Source of the DNA: Candidatus Nitrotoga sp. CP45
GTDB taxonomy: Bacteria; Pseudomonadota; Gammaproteobacteria; Burkholderiales; Gallionellaceae
Length of the DNA: 51,609 nt
Assembly (NCBI GenBank): GCA_003402375.1
Contig: QFXJ01000056.1
Span: forward strand, 1-51,609
Direction of reading: 5' to 3'
Made by a program: the position numbers and the translations under genes. The notes beneath the pieces were generated by a model. The model was not told the origin of the DNA. It saw only the letters and a list, made by a program, of their open reading frames with translations, and did not search any database. Below, piece after piece: positions 36,738 through 45,784 of the stretch (within the stretch, counting starts at the first letter, position 1; each line of letters starts with the position of its first letter).

Positions 36738-37685
36738 ATGTCAGAACAAAACAACAACTGGGAACGCGGCGTGCTGGAAAAGCTCGCTATGTCGGCCATT
36801 CAGGAGCAGCGCCGGGCGCGCCACTGGAGTATTTTTTTCAAGGTGCTGACGTTTGGTTACCTGTGCATCTTGCTATTTCTGTTTATGGGCTGGATAGGCA
36901 AATCCGAGTTGCCGTTAACTGGCAAGCATACTGCGCTGGTGGAGATGCATGGGGTAATCGCGGCAGAGAGCGCAGCCAATGCCGATAGCATCATGACCAG
37001 CCTGCAGGATGCATTCAAGGATAGCCACACGCAAGGGGTGATCTTGCGTATGGATAGCCCCGGCGGTAGTCCGGTGCAATCGGGTTATATAAATGATGAA
37101 ATCCGTCGCTTACGTGTCAAGTACCCCAAGATCCCGTTGTATGTCGTCATTGAAGATGTATGCGCTTCTGGCTGCTATTACGTGGCGGCGGCAGCGGACA
37201 AGATTTTTGTCAATAAGGCGAGCCTGGTTGGGTCAATTGGTGTGTTGATGGATGGTTTTGGTTTTACTGGTACGATGGATAAGCTGGGTGTGGAGCGCCG
37301 TTTGATGACGGCGGGTGAAAACAAAGGTTTCATGGACCCGTTTTCGCCAGTTAATGTGGGGCAGCAGGAACATGCTAAAAATATGCTCGCCGAAATTCAC
37401 CAGCAATTTATTGAGGTAGTGAAACAAGGACGTGGCAAGCGCCTGAAGGAGTCACCCGACATATTCAGTGGCTTGATCTGGACCGGCCAAAAAAGCATCG
37501 AGCTGGGCTTGGCGGATGAAATGGGCAATATGGATAGCGTGGCGCGCGATGTGATCAAGGCGGAGGACATTGTCGATTTCACTACCCATGAGGGTATCGC
37601 AGAGCGGCTCGCCAAGCGTTTTGGTGCGGGAATGGCGAGCGCTTTTCCGGGTTTATCTACACAGGCTGGCATCAAACTTCGTTAA
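36738..37685 (+). CDS. sppA: Signal peptide peptidase SppA (S49 family)
   Basis: A 315-residue short-form S49 serine peptidase. One membrane segment (about 33-54, FFKVLTFGYLCILLFLFMGW) anchors it in the inner membrane with the catalytic domain outside. The nucleophile Ser144 is in VCASGCYYVAAAADKIF. Lys196 in AGENKGFMDPF is the likely general base. DSPGGSPVQSG forms the substrate-binding loop. It degrades cleaved signal peptides and probably membrane protein fragments. It is convergent with tesA, 11 bases between ends. Confidence 0.87.
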   Translation: MSEQNNNWERGVLEKLAMSAIQEQRRARHWSIFFKVLTFGYLCILLFLFMGWIGKSELPLTGKHTALVEMHGVIAAESAANADSIMTSLQDAFKDSHTQGVILRMDSPGGSPVQSGYINDEIRRLRVKYPKIPLYVVIEDVCASGCYYVAAAADKIFVNKASLVGSIGVLMDGFGFTGTMDKLGVERRLMTAGENKGFMDPFSPVNVGQQEHAKNMLAEIHQQFIEVVKQGRGKRLKESPDIFSGLIWTGQKSIELGLADEMGNMDSVARDVIKAEDIVDFTTHEGIAERLAKRFGAGMASAFPGLSTQAGIKLR

Positions 37686-37696
37686 AGACGATACAT

Positions 37697-38326
37697 TTAT
37701 AAATTTTTCGCCTTTAATAAAGGTTTCAGTTTGTCCAGAATAGTTTGAAGGATTAGAGCTTGCGCCGCCGCTGTGGGGTGCAAGTTGTCGGCCTGAAATT
37801 GTTCCGGCTGGACATTTTTTAGCATAAACGGAACCAGCTCCACCTTGTGGCGCTGTGCCAGCCGGGAATAGAGCGCCTTGAATTGATCGGTGTAGTTTTT
37901 GCCATAATTGGGCGGTAATTGAATGCCCACTAGCAGCACTTTCCCGTTGCCTTTCTGCGATTGTTGGATAATAGCGCTGAGATTATTCTCGATATCGGCG
38001 ATAGGCGTGCCACGCAGGCCGTCATTGGCTCCCAGTTCCAGAATGACAATGTCGGGGGAATGCTGACGCAAGGCGGGGGCAATGCGCTGCCGGCCGCCAC
38101 TGGCTGTTTCGCCGCTGATGCTGGCGTTCACTATTTTATATTGTGGATGGCTGCGTTGTAATTCTTGCTGTAACAGGTTGACCCAGCCCGATGCCCGTGG
38201 AATGCCATACGCCGCCGATAGGCTATCGCCAAACACCAGTATGGTTTGTTGTTGTGCGCCACTCACCCCAGACAGCAGGCAACACGCACATAATAAAATT
38301 GATTTAAAGAAAGTAGAAAATTTCAT
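37697..38326 (-). CDS. tesA: Arylesterase / lysophospholipase / thioesterase TesA (SGNH hydrolase)
   Basis: A 209-residue exported GDSL hydrolase. It has a signal peptide (FFKSILLCACCLLSGVSGA) with a possible lipobox-like Cys. Block I, VFGDSLSAAYG, carries the Ser nucleophile; Gly is in SGETASGG; Asn is in LGANDGLRG; and Asp/His are in DNLHPTAAA. E. coli TesA hydrolyses acyl-CoA, lysophospholipids and esters in the periplasm. The frame is open further upstream but the signal peptide fixes ATG 38326. Its start codon shares bases with that of the divergent ybbA, as in the conserved tesA-ybbA-ybbP arrangement. Confidence 0.88.
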   Translation of the reverse strand: MKFSTFFKSILLCACCLLSGVSGAQQQTILVFGDSLSAAYGIPRASGWVNLLQQELQRSHPQYKIVNASISGETASGGRQRIAPALRQHSPDIVILELGANDGLRGTPIADIENNLSAIIQQSQKGNGKVLLVGIQLPPNYGKNYTDQFKALYSRLAQRHKVELVPFMLKNVQPEQFQADNLHPTAAAQALILQTILDKLKPLLKAKNL

Positions 38327-38993
38327 GGCGTCTATTTTGCGGGCAATGAATCTTGGTAAGCAAGTAGAAAGTGGTGGCCAGCCTCTTGTTATCTTGCACG
38401 AGGTCAGTTTTGCCGTCGAGCCGGGCGACAGCCTTGCTATTCTGGGTGCGTCCGGTTCCGGTAAGTCCACTTTGCTGGGACTGTTAGCCGGGCTAGATGT
38501 TCCCAGTAGCGGTACAGTGTACCTCGATGGGGTTGATATTTTTTCTTTCGATGAAGATGAACGCGCGCGTTTACGTGGTCGTTTAGCCGGTTTTGTTTTC
38601 CAATCATTTCAGTTGCTGCCAGCGTTGACCGCGCTGGAAAACGTGATGCTGCCGCTGGAATTGCACGGCGCATCCGATGCGCGCGAGCGAGCAACAGCCG
38701 CCTTGCAGCGCGTGGGGCTGGCCGCGCGCCTGGGCCATTTACCCAAACATTTGTCCGGTGGCGAGCAACAACGCGTGGCGATGGCGCGTGCGTTTGTTGC
38801 GCAGCCGAAAATCCTGTTTGCGGACGAACCCACGGGTAATCTCGACGCCGCCACTGGCGGCCAAATCATTGATCTGATGCTGGAGTTAAACGGTGCGCAG
38901 GGCACTACGCTTATATTAGTGACCCATGATAAAGCGTTGGCGCAACAGTGTGGCCGACAGTTGCATTTGGCGGCAGGGCGGATTGTGCCGTGA
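38325..38993 (+). CDS. ybbA: ABC transporter ATP-binding protein YbbA
   Basis: A 222-residue ATPase of the LolD/MacB-like type. Walker A is LGASGSGKST, the Q-loop is in FVFQSFQLLP, the signature is LSGGEQQRVAMARA, Walker B with the catalytic Glu is ILFADEPTGNLD, and the H-loop is VTHDK. It pairs with YbbP. The frame is open upstream to 38082, but ATG 38325 gives the family N-terminus and mirrors the tesA start. It overlaps ybbP by four bases. Substrates of YbbAP are not settled; release of lipids or hydrophobic compounds with TesA has been proposed. Confidence 0.88.
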   Translation: MASILRAMNLGKQVESGGQPLVILHEVSFAVEPGDSLAILGASGSGKSTLLGLLAGLDVPSSGTVYLDGVDIFSFDEDERARLRGRLAGFVFQSFQLLPALTALENVMLPLELHGASDARERATAALQRVGLAARLGHLPKHLSGGEQQRVAMARAFVAQPKILFADEPTGNLDAATGGQIIDLMLELNGAQGTTLILVTHDKALAQQCGRQLHLAAGRIVP

Positions 38994-41452
38994 ATACATT
39001 GCGTCTGTCATGGCTTATGCTGCGGCGGGACTGGCGTACCGGGGAATGGCGCGTGCTGCTGATTGCGTTGGTGCTGGCGGTGGGCAGCATTGCTACCGTA
39101 GGACTGTTTGCCAACCGGGTTGGCCTTGCTTTGCAGCAGGAGGCTACCAGTCTTTTGGGTGCCGATCTGCGTTTGGTCGCCACACGTCCATTCCCGCCAG
39201 CTTATCGGGCCGCAGCATTGCAACGGGGACTGCGCGTAGTCGAGGTTGCGACTTTTCCCAGCATGGTGGTTTACGGCCAACAAAATGTGCTGGCGGAAAT
39301 TCAGGCGTCGGAAGAAGGTTATCCGCTGCGCGGCAAAATTCATATTGACGATGGTACGCAACATATCGCGCAAGGCAACCCTGTGCCCGGCACGGTGTGG
39401 GCGGACAAGCGTTTGCTGCAACGCATGGGATTACAGCTGGGCAATGAAGTTGTTATCGGCGCGCTGCACATGCGCGTGGCTGCGCGCGTGGTACGCGACG
39501 TGGATCAGTCTGTCGGCTTCGCCAGTTTTGCGCCGCGTGTGCTGATAAATGCTGCTGATCTGCCAGCTAGCGGTCTGGTTCAACCTGGCAGCCGTATCAG
39601 CTACAGAATCCTGTTTGCGGGTGACTCGGCACAGCTTGCCGACTTGCGTACCTGGCTGAAAGGACAGCTGGCAGTGGGTGAAAAACTGGAGGACGTGCGC
39701 GATGCGCGTCCGGAAATTAGAACCGCATTGGAGCGTGCCGAACATTTTTTAGGGCTGGCGGCGCTTACCGCCGTAGTGTTGGCGGGCGTGGCGATGGCGC
39801 TGGCCGCGAGCCATTTCATCATGCGCCATCTTGACACCTGCGCCATGATGCGCTGTTTGGGGGCAACGCAGGCGCAGGTATTGCGCATTTTTATGTTCCA
39901 GTTTTTGCTGCTGGGCGTATTTGCCGTACTGTTGGGTGGCTTGCTCGGCTACGCGGCGCAATATGCCCTGGTGCAGTCCATAGAGACCATGCGTGAGGCT
40001 GCTTTGCCTCCGCCGGGCTGGCTGCCATTGTGGCAGGCTGCAGCCAGCGGTATGGCGCTTCTACTTGGATTCGCCTTCTTACCATTATGGCAGCTGAAAA
40101 GCGTGTCGCCGTTGCGCGTTATCCGCCGTGAACTGGGCATGCCCCCGGCGCGCACCGGCTTGTTGTATGCATCAGGCGCGGCTGTACTGAGCGCGTTATT
40201 CCTGTGGCAGGCCGGTTCACTCAAGCTGGGATTGACCGTGTTGGCGGGTTTGGCGGTGGGTATGCTGGTATTTGGTTTGCTGGCATGGCTTGCCGTGCGC
40301 ACTTTGACATGGCTGCCCCTGCGCGGGAGTCATGCCTTTGCGAATTTGGCCAGGCACGGGCGCACGAATGCGCTGCAAATTGTGGCACTAAGTTTAGGCG
40401 GCATGGCCTTGCTGCTGCTTACCTTTGTGCGTGCCGACCTGCTGGAAAGTTGGCGTGGGCGCATGCCGCCGGATGCGCCGAATCGCTTTATTGTCAACAT
40501 CCAGCCCGATCAGCGCGCCGCGATTAAAAATTTCTTCACGCAGCAGCAATTACCTGCGCCAGAATTATTCCCCATGGTGCGTGGGCGGTTGATAGCGATC
40601 AACAACCACCCGATCAGCGGGAACAATTACCCCGAGGCGCGTGCCCGTGCGCTAGTGGAACGCGAGTTCAACCTATCCTGGTCAGACCATTTGCCAACTG
40701 ATAATTCCTTGGTACAAGGGGCATGGTGGGGGCAGGGCGCGTCATCGGTGTTATCGGTGGAGGAGGGGATAGCCAAAACGTTGGGTATCAATATGGGCGA
40801 CACCTTGACTTACGACGTGGCGGGCAGCCCGTTCAGTGCGAAAGTGGTAAACCTGCGCAAGGTCCAGTGGGATTCCATGCAGGTGAATTTTTACGTGGTC
40901 ACTGCGCCCGATATGATGAAAGATTATCCGGCCAGCTACTTGACCAGCTTTTATTTGCCAGCTGATAAGGCGCAGGCAAGCGATGCGTTGATCAAAGCCT
41001 TCCCCAATCTGCTGCTGATAGATACCGATGCAGTGATCGAACTAGTCCGCCAAATCATGGACCAGATAGCCAAAACCATGAGCGCCGTCTTTCTGTTTAC
41101 CCTGTTGAGTGGCTTGGCCGTGCTATATGCCGCGCTGCTCGCTACGCAAGATGAACGCATTCATCAGGCCGCCATCTTGCGCACATTGGGGGCCGACAGC
41201 CGATATTTGCGGCGATTGCACCTGACCGAGTTTGCCGTGCTGGGCGCATTGAGTGGCCTGTTTGCGGCAGCAGGTGGAACCTTGCTAGGCTGGGTGCTGG
41301 CAATTAAAGTTCTGGAAATTCCTTATCATTCGGGCGCGTTAATCTGGTTGGTTGGCGTAGGCGGCGGGATTGTTACGGTGACCGTGGCAGGATGGTTAGC
41401 TACGCGGCGGGTAGCGGGGATGTCGCCATTACAGGTGTTGCAATCTGTTTAA
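38990..41452 (+). CDS. ybbP: ABC transporter permease YbbP (FtsX-like)
   Basis: An 820-residue inner-membrane permease with two FtsX domains and about ten membrane helices. The N-terminal WRVLLIALVLAVGSIATVG is the first helix; GLAALTAVVLAGVAMALAAS and the C-terminal LAVLYAALLATQDERIHQAA, then AILRTLGADSRYL, are FtsX-type motifs. A large periplasmic domain lies between helices 1 and 2, and another (about residues 500-690) before the second FtsX domain. The GTG at 38990 overlaps the ybbA stop, so the two are coupled; a longer reading from 38948 would lie inside ybbA. Its last 105 bases recur in diverged form at 50041-50147. Confidence 0.88.
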   Translation: MNTLRLSWLMLRRDWRTGEWRVLLIALVLAVGSIATVGLFANRVGLALQQEATSLLGADLRLVATRPFPPAYRAAALQRGLRVVEVATFPSMVVYGQQNVLAEIQASEEGYPLRGKIHIDDGTQHIAQGNPVPGTVWADKRLLQRMGLQLGNEVVIGALHMRVAARVVRDVDQSVGFASFAPRVLINAADLPASGLVQPGSRISYRILFAGDSAQLADLRTWLKGQLAVGEKLEDVRDARPEIRTALERAEHFLGLAALTAVVLAGVAMALAASHFIMRHLDTCAMMRCLGATQAQVLRIFMFQFLLLGVFAVLLGGLLGYAAQYALVQSIETMREAALPPPGWLPLWQAAASGMALLLGFAFLPLWQLKSVSPLRVIRRELGMPPARTGLLYASGAAVLSALFLWQAGSLKLGLTVLAGLAVGMLVFGLLAWLAVRTLTWLPLRGSHAFANLARHGRTNALQIVALSLGGMALLLLTFVRADLLESWRGRMPPDAPNRFIVNIQPDQRAAIKNFFTQQQLPAPELFPMVRGRLIAINNHPISGNNYPEARARALVEREFNLSWSDHLPTDNSLVQGAWWGQGASSVLSVEEGIAKTLGINMGDTLTYDVAGSPFSAKVVNLRKVQWDSMQVNFYVVTAPDMMKDYPASYLTSFYLPADKAQASDALIKAFPNLLLIDTDAVIELVRQIMDQIAKTMSAVFLFTLLSGLAVLYAALLATQDERIHQAAILRTLGADSRYLRRLHLTEFAVLGALSGLFAAAGGTLLGWVLAIKVLEIPYHSGALIWLVGVGGGIVTVTVAGWLATRRVAGMSPLQVLQSV
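41348..41452 (+). repeat. Direct repeat, left copy (ybbP 3' end)
   Basis: The last 105 bases of ybbP, from TTGGTTGGCG to the TAA stop, match 50041-50147 in the same orientation. The longest identical run includes aggatggttagctacgcgg. The stretch acaggtgttgcaatctgttt before the stop is also unchanged. The two copies bracket 8.6 kb of accessory genes. Confidence 0.85.
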
Positions 41453-41637
41453 GTAAACTAGTTTGCTCTCATCTATCTGAAAAGTACGGCAGTTGTAACA
41501 GGTAATTGCGGCATAGTTTTAAAAATAAAAAATTCCCATTATTCTCTCCATGATGTTTCAGACCAAACCACCAAAGAAAGCTAGCGAGTTCGCACTGTCT
41601 GATACAGCAAACTAAAAGTGGTTAAAGCCAAAAACAT

Positions 41638-43269
41638 TCATTCATTCAGCAAGCCACTCAGTCGTCCAGTCCATTTTTTGAAACTCAGTCGAATCATTGC
41701 CTCAAGGATGTGTGCATTCGGTGTTGTCAAATAGGGCAATGACACGTAAACCTTTTTATCATCCTGAGCCGTAATGAAAAGTGATCCACCTGAACTGGCA
41801 TACGTCACTTTTCCCCAATCACGATATTCTGTTTCGTTGCCAAAAAACTTATGCTTCGTAAGCTGCACGCCGTTATCGTCAATGACAGTGCCGCCGATTG
41901 ATATACTTTTGCCATTTTTTAGAGTTATCAAAGTTTCCGTGAGCAAACGGGTACACACAGCTCGCCATAGCTTATCGGTAAATGTGCTGTAGATTTCATT
42001 TTTGCGAGTTTCTATTACGGCAGATGATCGATTGTCACCTACTGCGATAGTGTAGTCCGTTCCTGTTGGAACACCGTTTAACGAGTGATTAACTGCACCC
42101 CATTTAACCCAGGTGATCGAGTCCAGTGGGAAACACTTGTTTTTCCACTCAACCCCTTTTGTTGAGATGCGCAATGTATCTTTAAACACAAGGCCAAGCT
42201 CAGCCTGATAGTAAATTTCTTTTGCCCATTCATTGCTGCGTTCTTGAGCTTCATTCCGATTCCCATGAATTTCATCAAGAGTCTCTGCATCTTGGTCAAG
42301 CCTTTCAACCATTTCTGGCAATTCGGCAAAGAGCTCTTGGAGAACTTTGGTCAGCCGATTTACTGTATCAAGCATATCGTGTTTATTAAACAGGTCCAGC
42401 CCCAAGTTACGAATTGCGTGGGCAACTTCATAACTGAGACCGTGGTCAAGTCCGCGCGCCTTCACGCTGAGCTGAATTGGCTGCGCCACGCTATCCCACT
42501 TGCTCACTACTTGAATTAATTTGTCGACAAGTGGCTTAACCGAGCTTTCGCCTTTGTGGGCGGATTGGCGAATCGCTTCTGCAAGTTTTTTTATGTTTTC
42601 TGCTTCTGGCTGAAGATAATCACGGTTGGCATCCGCTTCGTATCGCTCAACCAGATCGTGAACAAGCGATGCGCCATGTTCCTCCCCGGTATCGGTTGTG
42701 GTCTCCACAACACGGGTGACTACATCAATCAATTTATCTGGAGAAAATCTGTTCAATGCCGTTTTGATGGTATCGGTGTAGTAGCGCTGCCGCTCGAGCA
42801 ATTCAGCCTCAATATGCTCTAGCTTCACTACAGGAAAGCCGGATACTGAACGATCCTCGTTAATCTCCCGCAATACATCTTTGGACTCAATCATGTCGAC
42901 CGTGTAGGCAAACTCGACAATCCGGTCGCACCACTGATCGACCTCCATCTCAGGATCAAGCAACTCAATAGCTGCTGCCAGCAAATTTGCCTTGGCTAGA
43001 GCAGGAGCTGTGGTTGCCATTTTTACTAGGTCAATATGATTGTGCAGGTTATCTACCAAGACTTTTGCACTATTGGGAGAAAGTCCTGGCAGCCATGCCA
43101 TTTCGACAGCCAGTCGATTACGGGGCGTTGTCAGATCGCTCCTTGCCTTGGTGCAAACATCGCCATCGAGCGTCAGACTTTTTTCTTCTGCCAGTTCAAC
43201 AATGCGGCGACGGTCGTCTCTAGTAGTCGCCCCGAGTAGATAAAATGGGGATTGATTTAAAGTTGTCAT
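41638..43269 (-). CDS. J-like co-chaperone of the Hsp70-AAA+ operon, degenerate J domain
   Basis: A 543-residue soluble protein. The N-terminus, QSPFYLLGATTRDDRRRIVELAEEK, then LTTPRNRLAVEMAWLPG, resembles a J domain or J-like fold (NPFxLLGL type) but has no HPD tripeptide between the helices. The middle (about 130-330) is helical, with DIVE-type charged helices and a possible coiled coil around residues 310-345. The C-terminus (about 360-543) is beta-rich and repeats KNxxxI/GGTVIDDNG-like strands, suggesting a PH-like or similar domain. I do not recognise a family name. It is the last gene of the operon and probably recruits a client to the Hsp70. Confidence 0.6.
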   Translation of the reverse strand: MTTLNQSPFYLLGATTRDDRRRIVELAEEKSLTLDGDVCTKARSDLTTPRNRLAVEMAWLPGLSPNSAKVLVDNLHNHIDLVKMATTAPALAKANLLAAAIELLDPEMEVDQWCDRIVEFAYTVDMIESKDVLREINEDRSVSGFPVVKLEHIEAELLERQRYYTDTIKTALNRFSPDKLIDVVTRVVETTTDTGEEHGASLVHDLVERYEADANRDYLQPEAENIKKLAEAIRQSAHKGESSVKPLVDKLIQVVSKWDSVAQPIQLSVKARGLDHGLSYEVAHAIRNLGLDLFNKHDMLDTVNRLTKVLQELFAELPEMVERLDQDAETLDEIHGNRNEAQERSNEWAKEIYYQAELGLVFKDTLRISTKGVEWKNKCFPLDSITWVKWGAVNHSLNGVPTGTDYTIAVGDNRSSAVIETRKNEIYSTFTDKLWRAVCTRLLTETLITLKNGKSISIGGTVIDDNGVQLTKHKFFGNETEYRDWGKVTYASSGGSLFITAQDDKKVYVSLPYLTTPNAHILEAMIRLSFKKWTGRLSGLLNE

Positions 43270-43340
43270 GGGTTGTTTTTATTGCTTCTTGCTCTACGTT
43301 CAGCAGCTCTAACTTCGGCAATCTCAGCTCCTACTAATAA

Positions 43341-44339
43341 CTAGTGGTTACATAAATTTGAATAACGCCCATCGCTACATCTTGCAAAACTGGCTGTATG
43401 TTCAGCAGCGCTAACTTCGGCATTCTCAGTGCCTACCAAAAGCGAGTGGTCACATAAATTTGAATAACGCCCATCGCTGCATCTTGCAAAATTGGCTGTA
43501 TGTGGGCTATTTACATTTCCCTTGTCGCTAGGTGACGCAGGGCTTCGAGCTTCTTCATGCCTCTTTGGTTGGCTGTCTAATTTTTGAAGCTTCTGCTCAG
43601 TTTGAGTATCTTTTATTTGGGCGGACTCACCTCTCAAATCTACTAATCTAGCAAAACCATCTGCTTCAAGCATCAATCTGTTCGCCTCAACTTCACTTTG
43701 CACAGACTCTAGCGCTCCGCGCCTATAACGGAATTTCCCACACCGGCTGTTGTAGTCATGAATCTTGGTATTAAACAGATCAACCTCGTTGTTAGCGTAT
43801 TGATTGATAGTATTTTTCATCACACCAAGTCGAATATCCTCAGAAAGACAGTATCGAATTTGATCGCGAGAAAGTGAAAGATTGGTGCCAACCGGTGGCT
43901 TATCCTCCTTAGGCAAAGCGGGTGAATAAACCGAAGCTGAAGGAGTGGTTGGTTCTGCAATTGGTATAGCGGCAGGCGCATACGTGGACGGTTGCGAATA
44001 TGCGGGTGAAGGGGTATGCGACGTATTCTTCTCTTTGCCGGAATTACCGATGCCTATCAAAATAACCATCACAATCCCTATGCCCCAAAACCACTTCGCA
44101 CCTGATCTACCGCTGGGCGGCCGATGTGACACGGGTGGTTTATTAGCCCGAGGCACTTCTGTTTGAGCTGTTGTGTGTTGCGTGCTACTTGTTGATGACA
44201 CTGTTGCCTCAGATTTAGGCGTGGGCGGGTTGGATGATTCACGGGTTGCGGATTCAATATCCTTGCTGACATCCGAAACGAGATCCCCGAAACCACCAAA
44301 GCCCTTTTTTCGATCGCCATCACAAGATTTGTCAGTCAT
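43341..44339 (-). CDS. Single-pass membrane protein with tandem C-terminal repeats
   Basis: A 332-residue protein, not assigned to a named family. Residues 1-81 are polar and Ser/Thr/Pro-rich with KKGFGGFGDLVSDVSKDIES near the start. One membrane helix, WFWGIGIVMVILIGIG (83-98), follows. A Pro/Ser-rich linker leads to a helical domain, SRDQIRYCLSEDIR...DYNSRCGKFRYRRGALES (about 157-212). The C-terminus has tandem 34-residue repeats (HTANFARCSDGRYSNLC, then HTASFARCSDGRYSNLC). The TAG stop lies in the second repeat, where the first repeat has a Ser codon. Reading through would end in a TGA overlapping the next gene's ATG. The third component may be cut short by a recent nonsense change. Confidence 0.65.
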   Translation of the reverse strand: MTDKSCDGDRKKGFGGFGDLVSDVSKDIESATRESSNPPTPKSEATVSSTSSTQHTTAQTEVPRANKPPVSHRPPSGRSGAKWFWGIGIVMVILIGIGNSGKEKNTSHTPSPAYSQPSTYAPAAIPIAEPTTPSASVYSPALPKEDKPPVGTNLSLSRDQIRYCLSEDIRLGVMKNTINQYANNEVDLFNTKIHDYNSRCGKFRYRRGALESVQSEVEANRLMLEADGFARLVDLRGESAQIKDTQTEQKLQKLDSQPKRHEEARSPASPSDKGNVNSPHTANFARCSDGRYSNLCDHSLLVGTENAEVSAAEHTASFARCSDGRYSNLCNH

Positions 44340-44353
44340 ATCCAGTCGCTCTT

Positions 44354-45784
44354 TCAGATAAAGCCGATTTTCCTGGATGTACCCTCATCGTTGCTACGCA
44401 ATGGAGTTGCATCCATCGCCAGCAACAGGCTGGATTGATCCAGCTTGTCCTTTCCCGCCCTTGCGGCCAAGCGAGCGCCTTCTCTGACAGCGAACGCGAC
44501 ATCGGATAACGGGCGGCCTGTCAGGCGTTTTGCAAGTAAGACCGCATCAATATTATTTTCACACGGCAAGTCTTTTACCAACTTCTCTAACAAAGCATGC
44601 ACCTCTTCTTCTGATGCCATTTCTACCTTAACCACATGGTCAAAACGACCGCGCCGCAAGATGGCCGCATCAATCATTTCAATTTTGTTAGTCATCGCGA
44701 TAATAAGCACGCGATTTTTGATTGCCTCTGGAATGCGACGGAGGAATTCCGCAACTTCTTCTACATGGTGCTGACCTGACATGCCCGATTGGCGCTCGGA
44801 AAGAAAGGCTTCCATTTCGTCTATCACCAGCACTGCTGGTGCGTTTTCCATCGCTTTGTCAAAAACCTCAGCCACCTTTTTACTGGTTTCGTGAATATAG
44901 GGGCTGGCAACGCTGGATGCCTCGATCTGGAAACTTGGCCAGCCAAGATAATCAACCAGCCGTTCAACAGCGAAGGTCTTGCCGCAACCGGGTGGGCCGT
45001 GCAGGATGATTGCAGACGGAAATTCGATACCCAATACCTTGTAGCGCGCTTCATTCTCGATGATGTCAACAACGTGCTCGTTTATGAACTGCTCAAGTTC
45101 GGGGCGACCGGCAAGAGAAAATTGTGTTGATTTTTGTTCATCAGACTTTGATACCTCTGCCGTTTCGCTTTGTTCGGATATTTTATGTGTTGATGTCTTA
45201 GGCCCGATGATTTTTTCAGAGACTTCAAAACCACCCCTGACCACAACATCGCGCAAGTGCGACGCACCAAGCCAGTTCGTAAGTATTCGCAGGCGACGAA
45301 ACGAGTGAACGGAAACTGGCACGCCGCCCGTCAGCCATGTGCCGAACACCACATCGTCACTCACTCTAGCTGAAAGGTTGTAAGTCGGCAGAAGCCGGGA
45401 CAGCCGCTCGACGTATATGGCATCGTGAACCGAACTCGTCGCATCAATTGCGCGCGTCGCCTTCAGCGATTCTGCGAATGACAGTGCCTCATTCTTGTTT
45501 TCCGGGGAGCTACTCTCAATAACTGGCGCTAATACATAGTCAATGCCAGATGAAAATTCGCAATACCTTTCACCACCAAACTCGAAGGAACTTATCTGAC
45601 TGGCATCGAGCAGCCCGCTTTCAATCCACCTTGTCGCAAGCAACTGCTTTGTGACTAGAATTCGTCCGCCACCTTGCGCCTCATAGATTTGCCAGTCCGT
45701 ACCTTCATGCAAGGCGAGACGCGTCCGTTCACCATCTGGCGTGTAAAATCCAACGGGTAGCCAAGCATCAAGAGCCACGATCAA
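44354..45784 (-). CDS. AAA+ ATPase of the Hsp70 operon
   Basis: A 476-residue protein. The N-terminal 220 residues form an unrecognised adaptor-like region. Residues about 225-460 are a classical AAA+ module of the Cdc48/FtsH type: Walker A GPPGCGKT (263-270), Walker B VLVIDEMEAF (318-327), sensor-1 Asn in AMTN (366), and the arginine-finger region LRRGRFDH (377-383). Such ATPases form hexamers that unfold or remodel proteins. There is no protease domain. Its start overlaps the Hsp70 stop by four bases, so the two are made together. A mechanism in which the Hsp70 loads clients onto this ring is inferred from context. Confidence 0.8.
   Translation of the reverse strand: MIVALDAWLPVGFYTPDGERTRLALHEGTDWQIYEAQGGGRILVTKQLLATRWIESGLLDASQISSFEFGGERYCEFSSGIDYVLAPVIESSSPENKNEALSFAESLKATRAIDATSSVHDAIYVERLSRLLPTYNLSARVSDDVVFGTWLTGGVPVSVHSFRRLRILTNWLGASHLRDVVVRGGFEVSEKIIGPKTSTHKISEQSETAEVSKSDEQKSTQFSLAGRPELEQFINEHVVDIIENEARYKVLGIEFPSAIILHGPPGCGKTFAVERLVDYLGWPSFQIEASSVASPYIHETSKKVAEVFDKAMENAPAVLVIDEMEAFLSERQSGMSGQHHVEEVAEFLRRIPEAIKNRVLIIAMTNKIEMIDAAILRRGRFDHVVKVEMASEEEVHALLEKLVKDLPCENNIDAVLLAKRLTGRPLSDVAFAVREGARLAARAGKDKLDQSSLLLAMDATPLRSNDEGTSRKIGFI

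Noticed and set aside
43301-43505. Possible CRISPR or other DNA repeat array
   Set aside because: The repetition is two coding copies of about 102 bases in the membrane-protein gene, not short repeats with spacers. No CRISPR array is present in the window.
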